This document shows, in pieces, positions 1 to 6,069 of a DNA stretch of 6,180 bases. The stretch's first letter is position 1. Every line of letters begins with the position of its first letter. Under the pieces are notes generated by a model. That model was not told the DNA's origin. It ran no database searches and worked only from the letters and a program-made list of their open reading frames with translations. The DNA is from Nanobdellota archaeon (GTDB taxonomy: Archaea > Nanobdellota > Nanobdellia > Woesearchaeales > UBA12501): the NCBI GenBank assembly GCA_018812465.1, contig JAHJCS010000169.1, positions 1-6,180 of the forward strand, given 5' to 3'. Position numbers and translations under genes: made by a program.

Positions 1-19
1 AAAAAAGAGTGACTGAAAT

Positions 20-796
20 ATGGCAAAAAAAGCAAAGGCTGCGCACAAAAGCGCAAAAGCAAAACATAGAAAGCACATAATAGAGCTTGAAGAGGTATGG
101 AAGATCTACACAATGGGTGATGTGGAGGTTCCTGCACTGAGAGGAATACATCTTCATATCCATGAAGGAGAATTTGTCGCGATAATGGGGCCTTCTGGTT
201 CAGGAAAATCAACAGCAATGAATATGGTAGGATGCCTGGATATACCCACAAGAGGAGTCATAAACCTGGACAGCAAGGACATCGCGCACATGACTGAGTC
301 AGAGCTTGCGCAGATCAGAGGCCAGAAGATAGGATTTATATTCCAGCAGTTCAACCTTATTCCAACACTGACAGCATTGGAGAATATAATGCTGCCCATG
401 GTATTCCAGAATATACCAAGAGAAGACAGGAAGAAGAGAGCAGAAGATCTTCTTAGGATGGTTGACCTTGGAGATAGGATGCATCACAAACCAACAGAGA
501 TGAGCGGCGGGCAGCAACAGAGAGTCGCTATAGCAAGATCACTCGCAAATGATCCTGATGTGATACTTGCTGATGAACCCACAGGAAACCTTGACTCAAA
601 GACAGGAACAAATGTCATGGAATTCCTCTGTAGGCTCAATCAAGAGAAAGGCAAGACAATTGTTATGGTCACACATGATGAACATATAGCTGAGTTCGCT
701 GAGAGGATAGAAGTCCTCAAGGATGGTGTGATAATACAATCAAGAAAAGGTAAGAATCATGCTGGCGCATGCAAAGGAGGTAAGAAAAATGAATAA
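20..796 (+). CDS. ABC transporter ATP-binding protein, LolD/MacB family
   Basis: Cytoplasmic ATPase that would drive the two permeases encoded downstream. All ABC motifs are visible in the 258 residues: A-loop aromatic Tyr30, Walker A GPSGSGKST (57-65), Q-loop Gln109 in FQQFNL, signature MSGGQQQR (161-168, Met replacing the usual Leu), Walker B VILADEP with catalytic Glu186, D-loop GNLD (189-192) and H-loop His219. The TGNLD motif after Walker B and the VPALRG segment (37-42) are typical of the MacB/LolD/FtsE group (COG1136). The first 19 residues are a Lys/Ala/His-rich extension ahead of the point where family members normally begin. No ATG, GTG or TTG lies between the first codon and Met32, and starting at Met32 would lose the A-loop, so the extension appears real. 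A weak GAGTGA precedes the start. The 3' end overlaps the next gene by 8 nt. Enzyme class is very secure; the transported substrate is unknown. Confidence 0.96.
   Translation: MAKKAKAAHKSAKAKHRKHIIELEEVWKIYTMGDVEVPALRGIHLHIHEGEFVAIMGPSGSGKSTAMNMVGCLDIPTRGVINLDSKDIAHMTESELAQIRGQKIGFIFQQFNLIPTLTALENIMLPMVFQNIPREDRKKRAEDLLRMVDLGDRMHHKPTEMSGGQQQRVAIARSLANDPDVILADEPTGNLDSKTGTNVMEFLCRLNQEKGKTIVMVTHDEHIAEFAERIEVLKDGVIIQSRKGKNHAGACKGGKKNE
774..781 (+). promoter_or_regulatory. Strong Shine-Dalgarno inside the ATPase gene
   Basis: AAGGAGGT lies within the last codons of the ATPase gene, 7 nt before ATG 789. It decides the start of the Ig-like protein against the in-frame ATG at 759, which has no comparable site. 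It also forces the Gly-Gly-Lys-Lys end of the ATPase. Confidence 0.88.
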
Positions 797-2123
797 AAGA
801 TATTTGATTATGATATTGATGCTATTGGCAATACCAATGTGCTACGCAGTAGAAAGCAGTGTGAATCTGGCTCTGGACAATTATGCAGCTACCCAGAACC
901 TGCAGCCAGTGGTGCTCAAATATGAGCCCTATCCGGTAAATCCTGGGGAGTACATGGATGTGTGGATAAAATTTGAGAATGAGGAATCAGAGGATATTGA
1001 TGACCTCACAATCGAGTTTGTCCCTGAATACCCATTCTATCTGGATGCTGGAGAGACAAAGACAAGACAGTTCGGCCATATACTTGCGCACTCAAGCGTT
1101 GTTGTGAAATACAAGGTAAGAGTGGATTCAAATGCTGTAGAAGGGGACAGATACCTAAGATACAGATATAGATATTTCCAGAGTGACATGAAATGGATTG
1201 ATGCTATTGAGAAGATAAGAGTACAGACAAGAGAGGCTGTCATAGCTATTGAGTCTGTTGAGACAGTGCCTAAAAGCATAATACCTGGACAGGAAGCAAA
1301 ACTAAAGATAACCTTGAAGAATACAGCAAGCTCTGTGATTAGGGATATTGGATTCTATCTTGACCTCACAATGTCAAGCGTTGGATCAAACAGGATGGCA
1401 TCAGCATTGACATCAACAGTACTGGATTCTTATTATAATGCAATCCCTCTTGCGCCTGTTAGCTCCTCAACAGAGAAGAGACTGACCCATCTCAATCCAG
1501 GAGAAGAGACTGTAATTGAATACAGCCTGGTAGCATTCCCTGATGCTGACTCCAAAATATACAAAGTGCCTATTTTAATGACTTATATGGATGAAGTAGG
1601 CAAGAACTACACAAAAACAGATATTATAGGCATTGTGATAGGAGGAGAGCCTGAACTGGACATAAAGATAGAGAGCAACACAATCTATGGAGAGAAAACC
1701 ACAGGAGACGTAACTGTAAAAGTAGTCAACAAAGGGGTGACAGATGTCAAATTCCTTAACATAAAACTCAGAAATTCAGAGGATTATGAGATAATTTCAG
1801 AGGACGGGGTGTACATAGGGGATGTAGATTCTGATGATTATGAGACAGCTGACTTCAAGATATATGTCAAAAGCATTGACAAAGATGATGTGCTGAGCAT
1901 CCCTCTTGAGGTTGAGTACAAAGATGCTACAAACAAGGAATACAGCAAGAATATAGTGCTTAAGATGAATGTATACAGCCAGAAGATGAGAGGAACAGCA
2001 GGAGGCAGCACTCTGACCAGTATAATCATGCTTGTTGTGGTGATGGGTGCAGGATGGTTTTTCTACAAGAGATGGGAAAAGAAGAAGAAAGCAGCCAAGC
2101 AGAGCAAAGAGACCAAAAAATGA
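789..2123 (+). CDS. Membrane-anchored Ig-like S-layer-domain (COG1361-type) protein
   Basis: Predicted extracytoplasmic protein of 444 residues. I chose ATG 789 over the in-frame ATG at 759 because AAGGAGGT lies 7 nt upstream and the protein then begins directly with a signal peptide: MNKR, hydrophobic core 5-17, likely cleavage after CYA (residue 20). Three beta-rich repeats follow at about 35-147, 149-286 and 287-397. Each resembles the NEW3/CARDB-like Ig folds of archaeal S-layer-domain proteins; the pattern 'PG(E/Q)..' followed by an alternating beta strand recurs (NPGEYMDV, IPGQEAKLKI, NPGEETVIEY). A Gly/Ser linker leads to one transmembrane helix at about 410-426 and a very basic tail (427-444), giving an outside-facing body with the tail in the cytoplasm. 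One N-glycosylation sequon (NYT, Asn273) is present. Lying between the ATPase and permease genes, it probably works with the transporter as an adaptor or receptor; that role is inferred from position, not from a catalytic motif. Confidence 0.85.
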   Translation: MNKRYLIMILMLLAIPMCYAVESSVNLALDNYAATQNLQPVVLKYEPYPVNPGEYMDVWIKFENEESEDIDDLTIEFVPEYPFYLDAGETKTRQFGHILAHSSVVVKYKVRVDSNAVEGDRYLRYRYRYFQSDMKWIDAIEKIRVQTREAVIAIESVETVPKSIIPGQEAKLKITLKNTASSVIRDIGFYLDLTMSSVGSNRMASALTSTVLDSYYNAIPLAPVSSSTEKRLTHLNPGEETVIEYSLVAFPDADSKIYKVPILMTYMDEVGKNYTKTDIIGIVIGGEPELDIKIESNTIYGEKTTGDVTVKVVNKGVTDVKFLNIKLRNSEDYEIISEDGVYIGDVDSDDYETADFKIYVKSIDKDDVLSIPLEVEYKDATNKEYSKNIVLKMNVYSQKMRGTAGGSTLTSIIMLVVVMGAGWFFYKRWEKKKKAAKQSKETKK

Positions 2124-2138
2124 TTTTTTATTGTTTTT
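2124..2138 (+). terminator. T-rich tract between genes 2 and 3, possible partial terminator
   Basis: TTTTTTATTGTTTTT starts directly after the stop codon of the Ig-like protein gene and precedes the permease genes. Archaeal RNA polymerase can terminate at runs of five or more T without a hairpin, so this may release a fraction of transcripts and lower permease mRNA relative to the first two genes. No stem-loop is evident. It could equally be neutral AT-rich spacer. Confidence 0.35.
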
Positions 2139-2150
2139 GATATTATTCCC

Positions 2151-2156
2151 AGGAGG
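2151..2156 (+). promoter_or_regulatory. Shine-Dalgarno for the first permease
   Basis: AGGAGG sits 5 nt before ATG 2162 in the only true gap of the operon. The strong site would give the permease pair independent translation initiation, while the second permease relies on the ATGA overlap. Confidence 0.85.
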
Positions 2157-2161
2157 CAAGA

Positions 2162-3388
2162 ATGTTCGCTGATTTCCTTAAATTAGCATTTGAAAACCTA
2201 AGAAGAAAAGGCCTTAGGTCATGGCTCACTATGATAGGAATCTTCATAGGCATTGCCGCAGTTGTTTCTCTTATAGGCCTTGGTGAAGGATTGAGGGTTG
2301 CCATAATGGGCCAGTTCGGTTTTCTTGGGCCTGATATCCTTAGTGTACAGGCATCAGGCCTTCAGTATGGCCCTCCAGGCCAGGGAGCAGTGAACCCTCT
2401 TAGTGATGATTTTATTGAAGAGATAAACAAGATAAGCGGTGTTGACACTGCAGTGAACAGGTATATTGCCAGCTTAAAGATGGAGTTCAATGACAAGCAG
2501 ATAATCACAATGGCAATGTCCTCCCCTGAGAAAGAGGCAAGACAGGTCTTTATAAGGATGGTGAATGTAAAGACAACATCTGGCAGGATGCTTAGAGATG
2601 GAGACGGAAAAAGAGTTGTGCTTGGATCAAATTTTGCAGAGGATGACAATGCTTTTGGCAGGAGAATACGCGCTGGTGACAAGATCCTTCTTAATGGAGA
2701 GGAGTTTGAGGTAATAGGCATACTTGAAAGCAAAGGAAGCTTCATATTTGATACTGCCATAGTCATAAATGAAAACACCATGTTTCAATATCTCAGGGAA
2801 GATGATGGAACTGTTGATGTTATTGGAGTAATAGTAAAGGATGTAAATGAGTTAAGCAGAGTAAAAAGAGACATTGAGAAGCTGTTAAGAAAAGAGAGGG
2901 ATGTGAAAGAAGGAGAAGAGGATTTTGTTGTAGAAAGCCCCCAGCAGACTCTTGAAGCCCTGACTTCAACTCTTTTTGCAGTCCAGCTCTTTGTGTATAT
3001 CATAGCGACAATATCCCTTCTGGTCGGAGGGATAGGCATAATGAACACAATGTACACTGCTGTTGTTGAAAGAACCAAAGAAATTGGCATAATGAAGTCA
3101 ATCGGAGCAAAGAATTCCACAATATTCCTCATATTCCTTATTGAATCTGGATTCTTGGGAACAGTAGGAGGAATAATAGGCATAATACTTGGAGTCTCTT
3201 TTGCATATGGTCTTGCTTTTGTAGGGAGCATGGCCCTGGGATCAGATCTTATACAGGCGAATGTTAGCCTGTGGCTTATAGTAGGGTCTTTGATCTTTGC
3301 TTTTGTACTAGGAACATTTTTTGGAGTAATGCCTGCATACCAGGCATCAAGACTGCAGCCTGTTGAATCATTGAGAGCAGCAAAATGA
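2162..3388 (+). CDS. MacB/FtsX-like ABC transporter permease, first paralog
   Basis: Membrane subunit of 408 residues with the MacB layout. TM1 lies at about 21-43, followed by a large extracytoplasmic domain (about 45-270, MacB_PCD type), then TM2 (272-298), TM3 (322-350) and TM4 (369-391). Family landmarks include the N-terminal amphipathic segment with LRRKGLRSWLTMIG, the domain-core pattern VVLGSNFAEDD...ILLNGEEFEVIGILE (152-189), the cytoplasmic coupling segment ERTKEIGIMKSIGA (303-316) that should contact the ATPase, and the C-terminal PAYQASRLQPVESLR (391-405). Length is normal for a stand-alone MacB-like permease without a fused ATPase. Start is fixed by AGGAGG 5 nt upstream. A Gly/Pro-rich loop (about 65-79) lies early in the outer domain. 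It overlaps the second permease by 4 nt, so the two are probably made in coupled fashion. Family assignment is secure; substrate is not determinable. Confidence 0.94.
   Translation: MFADFLKLAFENLRRKGLRSWLTMIGIFIGIAAVVSLIGLGEGLRVAIMGQFGFLGPDILSVQASGLQYGPPGQGAVNPLSDDFIEEINKISGVDTAVNRYIASLKMEFNDKQIITMAMSSPEKEARQVFIRMVNVKTTSGRMLRDGDGKRVVLGSNFAEDDNAFGRRIRAGDKILLNGEEFEVIGILESKGSFIFDTAIVINENTMFQYLREDDGTVDVIGVIVKDVNELSRVKRDIEKLLRKERDVKEGEEDFVVESPQQTLEALTSTLFAVQLFVYIIATISLLVGGIGIMNTMYTAVVERTKEIGIMKSIGAKNSTIFLIFLIESGFLGTVGGIIGIILGVSFAYGLAFVGSMALGSDLIQANVSLWLIVGSLIFAFVLGTFFGVMPAYQASRLQPVESLRAAK
3385..3388 (+). other. ATGA stop-start overlap of the two permeases
   Basis: The second permease's ATG shares three bases with the TGA of the first. 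No good Shine-Dalgarno is found in the preceding 15 nt (only GAGAG), so re-initiation by the terminating ribosome is the likely mode. This would favour equal amounts of the two subunits. Confidence 0.8.
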
Positions 3389-4596
3389 ATAAAGATGAAG
3401 TGATACTAGCAATAGAGAATCTGAAAGACAGGAAACTCAGAAGCTTTCTTAGTGTGCTTTCAATACTTATAGGAATAGCATCTATCTTTGCCCTTGCAAG
3501 CTTTGGATGGGGCCTCCAGAATTATGTGAATTCCCTGGCTGAAGAAGCAGGTGTTGAGACTTTTTATATACAGGCAAAGGGGACTGGCGCTCCTGGGTCT
3601 GATGACACATTCTTCCTCACACAGGATGACAATGATTTTGTAGAGAAAATAAAGGGAGTAAAAGAAGTTGTACCAATGTACTTCAAGCCAGGGCAGGTTG
3701 AGTTCAGGAACCAGATAAAATATGGTTTTATCTCAGGCATGGATCCTGATAAGCAGGAATTCATAGACAAGACATTCACTGTGGTTGTTGAGGAAGGCAG
3801 GAACCTGAAGAAAGGAGAGACAGATAAGGTAGTATTAGGCTATAATTACAAGCTGGACAACAAGGTATTCAAGAGAGGCGTAAGAATAAATGACAAAGTT
3901 GAGGTTAATGGAGAGCAGTTTGAGGTGATTGGATTCTATGAAGAGGTAGGCAATCCTCAGGATGACTCAAATATCTATGTCACACCAGATGTTGTTGAGA
4001 TACTATTTCCTGAGACAAAAGATAAGTATGCAGTGATATTTGGGATGGGAGAGAAAGGAATAGATATGGAAGGGCTGACAGATACAATAACAAAAAAACT
4101 GAGGAAATTCAAGGACCAGGAAGAAGGAAAAGAGGACTTCTTTGTGCTCTCATTTGTGGATGCTCTTGAGACCTTTGGCAGCATCCTTAATATAATAAAC
4201 GGCAGCCTGCTTCTTATTGCCCTGATATCTGTATTTGTCGCAACAGTCAACATAATGAACACAATGTATACCGCAGTTATAGAGAGGACAAAAGAGATAG
4301 GGGTCATGAAGGCAGTTGGAGCCCAGAATAAAGATATAATGTTCATCTTTGTGTTTGAGTCAGGATTCCTAGGCATGCTTGGAGGAATCTTGGGAGTGGT
4401 TTTTGGGTATTTAATATCCTCAACAGGAGGAAAGATTGCAGCAAATGCAGGCTATGCCCTGCTTTCTCCTGTGTTCCCATGGTATCTTATAGTTGGATGC
4501 ATAATGTTCGGATTCTTGGTTGGAGCAGGCGCTGGAGTGTTTCCTGCATTGCAGGCAGCTAAACTGAAGCCAGTAGACGCACTAAGGTATGAATAA
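3385..4596 (+). CDS. MacB/FtsX-like ABC transporter permease, second paralog
   Basis: A 403-residue permease with the same four-helix plan as the preceding one: TM1 about 21-43, outer domain about 45-265, TM2 about 271-295, TM3 about 318-345, TM4 about 366-388. The coupling segment ERTKEIGVMKAVGA (300-313) and the C-terminal PALQAAKLKPVDALR (387-401) match the family. By hand alignment about two thirds of the 50 positions from IMNTMYTAV onward are identical to the upstream paralog, while the outer domains are far more diverged, with this one carrying GNPQDDSN (189-196) where the other has KGSFIFDT. The start codon overlaps the previous stop as ATGA and has no good Shine-Dalgarno, which fits translational coupling. 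The natural reading is that the two permeases form a heterodimer around one ATPase pair; two alternative homodimers cannot be excluded from sequence. Confidence 0.93.
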   Translation: MNKDEVILAIENLKDRKLRSFLSVLSILIGIASIFALASFGWGLQNYVNSLAEEAGVETFYIQAKGTGAPGSDDTFFLTQDDNDFVEKIKGVKEVVPMYFKPGQVEFRNQIKYGFISGMDPDKQEFIDKTFTVVVEEGRNLKKGETDKVVLGYNYKLDNKVFKRGVRINDKVEVNGEQFEVIGFYEEVGNPQDDSNIYVTPDVVEILFPETKDKYAVIFGMGEKGIDMEGLTDTITKKLRKFKDQEEGKEDFFVLSFVDALETFGSILNIINGSLLLIALISVFVATVNIMNTMYTAVIERTKEIGVMKAVGAQNKDIMFIFVFESGFLGMLGGILGVVFGYLISSTGGKIAANAGYALLSPVFPWYLIVGCIMFGFLVGAGAGVFPALQAAKLKPVDALRYE

Positions 4597-4604
4597 AGCT
4601 AGGA

Positions 4605-5543
4605 TTATCTTTTCATCCTCTTGAGATATGCCTGAAGCTTTTGCTTTGCTCTTTTTCCCATTGAATCATCAAGATTCAGCTTTTTTATCTCTTTCTCAAT
4701 ATTGATCTTAGGAATCTTTGTGAGCGTCCCTTCAAACTTCCTTCCTGCCTTCACTGCCTCATCTTCTATCTGCTTTGCGAACTTGGATCCAAAGAGCTGT
4801 ATTGCAGGGAACTTTGTCACTGCATCTGCTCCTGCCTCAAGCAGAAGATGTATCTCAGAGAGCCTGTTAACCCATGAGCCTGCGATTATCTGCAGTCTTG
4901 GGAAAGCTTTCCTGGTCTCTTTTATCCACTTTGCATAATAATGCTTTTCAGGGCCTTTCCTGAAAGGTGTTCCTTTGTGAGGATTCAGTGCATAAAAGGT
5001 TATCCTGTCAATCCGGTGCTTCCTGATGAAATCAATGAGTAAGGGGATGTCTTTTTCTGTCTCTCCAAGACCAATTATGAGGGTTATTGCTTTTTTCAGG
5101 CCAAGCTCTTCTGCATCTTCCAACATCCTGATTATTGGCTCAAACGGCTTTGAAGGGCAGACTTTCTTGTGAATCTTTGGATTTACGCATTCTATTGCTC
5201 CGCACACACCATCAATATGGGGCATGAACTGTTTTATCTCATCTTTAGTGAGAGTCCCGATGTTCAGCCACTGCTTCTGGCCTGTGATGTTATGGATCTG
5301 CTTTGTTATTTCAGCTATCTCTGACAGAGAGTAGGATTCATAGCCTCCGCTTAGGAACTCAATCCTCCAATCACATGCTTTTGAGATTATTGCCTCTGCA
5401 AGAACACTCTCTCTGCTTCTCACTGCTTTCTTGGGGTCTTTGATGAGCTTCTTCTGGGTTGACATGTAGCAGAAAGTGCAGTCTCCTCTTGAGCAGTACC
5501 ATGATAGGAATATTGCCCTCTCGAACCATGTTTTATTGACCAT
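4605..5543 (-). CDS. Radical SAM protein, biotin synthase/HmdB-like, CX4CX2C cluster motif
   Basis: Iron-sulfur enzyme expected to cleave S-adenosylmethionine to a 5'-deoxyadenosyl radical; substrate unknown. Numbering from ATG 5543 (312 residues): cluster cysteines Cys17, Cys22 and Cys25 in YCSRGDCTFCY, the Gly motif FLSGGYES (63-70) for the SAM amino group, Glu118 in AIECVNP, the GLGETEKDI turn (158-166), and NPHKGTPF (187-194), a segment reminiscent of biotin-synthase-type barrels. The C-terminal part (IIAGSWVNR, then LLEAGADAVTKFP) also resembles biotin synthase relatives, and a Lys-rich helix closes the protein. A longer in-frame reading from 5636 adds 31 residues but would run through both promoter elements and overlap the divergent gene, so I prefer 5543; TTG at 5552 is a lesser alternative. 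The gene converges on the permease gene with 8 nt between stops and shares no operon with it. Superfamily is secure, subfamily tentative. Confidence 0.88.
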   Translation of the reverse strand: MVNKTWFERAIFLSWYCSRGDCTFCYMSTQKKLIKDPKKAVRSRESVLAEAIISKACDWRIEFLSGGYESYSLSEIAEITKQIHNITGQKQWLNIGTLTKDEIKQFMPHIDGVCGAIECVNPKIHKKVCPSKPFEPIIRMLEDAEELGLKKAITLIIGLGETEKDIPLLIDFIRKHRIDRITFYALNPHKGTPFRKGPEKHYYAKWIKETRKAFPRLQIIAGSWVNRLSEIHLLLEAGADAVTKFPAIQLFGSKFAKQIEDEAVKAGRKFEGTLTKIPKINIEKEIKKLNLDDSMGKRAKQKLQAYLKRMKR

Positions 5544-5565
5544 ATAATGCAATCCACTAATGCAG

Positions 5566-5574
5566 TTTAAAAAA
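5566..5574 (-). promoter_or_regulatory. TATA-box-like element for the radical SAM gene
   Basis: Read on the minus strand the element is TTTTTTAAA, centred about 27 nt upstream of ATG 5543. Archaeal TATA boxes sit about 26-28 nt before the transcription start, so transcription would begin at or near the A of the start codon, giving a leaderless mRNA. Consistent with that, no convincing Shine-Dalgarno precedes this ATG. Confidence 0.5.
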
Positions 5575-5581
5575 GTTATGG

Positions 5582-5596
5582 ATATATTTAAATAAA
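5582..5596 (+). promoter_or_regulatory. TATA-box-like element for the hypothetical gene
   Basis: ATATATTTAAATAAA contains the near-consensus archaeal TATA sequence TTTAAATA (5587-5594). A transcription start about 26 nt from its centre would fall near 5614-5618, just before the Shine-Dalgarno, leaving a leader of roughly 10-14 nt. The core ATTTAAAT is palindromic, so it could also assist transcription to the left. Confidence 0.55.
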
Positions 5597-5616
5597 CATC
5601 ATCTTTATTCAGTATT

Positions 5617-5624
5617 GAGGTGAT
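5617..5624 (+). promoter_or_regulatory. Shine-Dalgarno for the hypothetical gene
   Basis: GAGGTGAT is a long match to the complement of the 16S rRNA 3' end. The distance from GAGGT to ATG 5628 is 6 nt and to ATG 5625 only 3 nt, which favours the second ATG as the start. Confidence 0.8.
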
Positions 5625-5627
5625 ATG

Positions 5628-6044
5628 ATGACACAAGAAGGAATGGCTGTAAAATTCTGCAAGCCTACTGCAGCTTATGAGTGTGAAATTCTGGGATATC
5701 TTCAGGCAGATCCAGACACGCAGACAGGAAAGACAAATGAATTTATCATCTGCAAAAAGACAGACAAGAACAAAGGAACTTGGGAAATTGATATAAGAAG
5801 CAATAATCTTACAGGCACGTCAATGACAACAGACAAGTTCAAGGAAAAAGCAGCAAATGCCTCAGGAGAGTTCTTCACATGGGGAAGTCCGTTCAATCCA
5901 AGTGCAGGTGATGCCAGAAGAACAGAGTACAGGTTCTACCATGAAAGCGGCGATCCAAATAAGATTGAGATCTATACTGTTGGCAGAGACTCAGAAGGAA
6001 ACGCATTAGAACCAAAGACACTTGTTGTTGGATGGCTAAACTAA
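5628..6044 (+). CDS. Hypothetical protein, 138 residues
   Basis: I do not recognise this protein. It has no signal peptide, no membrane segment and no nucleotide-binding or metal-cluster motif, so it is probably cytoplasmic. The composition is polar, with Lys and Thr rich stretches, three cysteines (11, 19, 42) that form no CXXC pair, and alternating patterns suggesting beta strands (EFIICKK, TWEIDIR, EYRFYHE, KIEIYTV, TLVVGWL), compatible with a small mostly-beta domain. It reads as a real gene: a TATA-like element and a strong GAGGTGAT precede it, and codon use matches its neighbours. Two adjacent ATGs occur at 5625 and 5628. The second sits 6 nt after GAGGT, the usual distance, so I chose it; the first adds one Met. 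It is transcribed divergently from the radical SAM gene, which could mean shared control but does not by itself indicate function. Confidence 0.75.
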   Translation: MTQEGMAVKFCKPTAAYECEILGYLQADPDTQTGKTNEFIICKKTDKNKGTWEIDIRSNNLTGTSMTTDKFKEKAANASGEFFTWGSPFNPSAGDARRTEYRFYHESGDPNKIEIYTVGRDSEGNALEPKTLVVGWLN

Positions 6045-6069
6045 GAATAAGGCAACAGATTGAATAAAC

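Noticed and set aside
1..12. AAA AAA GAG TGA could be the last codons (KKE, stop) of an upstream gene.
   Set aside because: Only three codons are visible, and GAGTGA may equally serve as a weak ribosome site for the ATPase; nothing separates the two readings.
789..848. The signal peptide of the Ig-like protein as a lipoprotein signal, because of Cys18.
   Set aside because: The residues before the cysteine (Ile-Pro-Met) do not fit a lipobox, and the protein already has a C-terminal membrane anchor; ordinary cleavage after CYA is more likely.
1797..2159. A 120-residue open frame on the minus strand opposite the Ig-like gene, and similar minus-strand frames opposite the permeases.
   Set aside because: They lie wholly or almost wholly opposite well supported genes, show no domain logic and have no ribosome site of note; they are antisense shadows.
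3045..4400. Nucleotide similarity between 3045-3180 and 4250-4390 as a direct DNA repeat.
   Set aside because: It reflects the conserved coupling region of two paralogous permeases, with many silent differences; it is not a recent duplication or recombination repeat.
4594..4625. Possible bidirectional terminator between the converging permease and radical SAM genes.
   Set aside because: Only 8 nt separate the stops; the nearby T stretch (TTATCTTTT) is short and no stem-loop can be drawn with confidence.
4702..4938. A 78-residue plus-strand frame within the radical SAM gene.
   Set aside because: It is antisense to a conserved enzyme with intact motifs and has no recognisable features.
5544..5636. 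N-terminal 31-codon extension of the radical SAM protein starting at 5636.
   Set aside because: It overlaps the divergent gene's start and Shine-Dalgarno, encodes both TATA-like elements, and adds residues with no radical SAM feature; the ATG at 5543 fits better.
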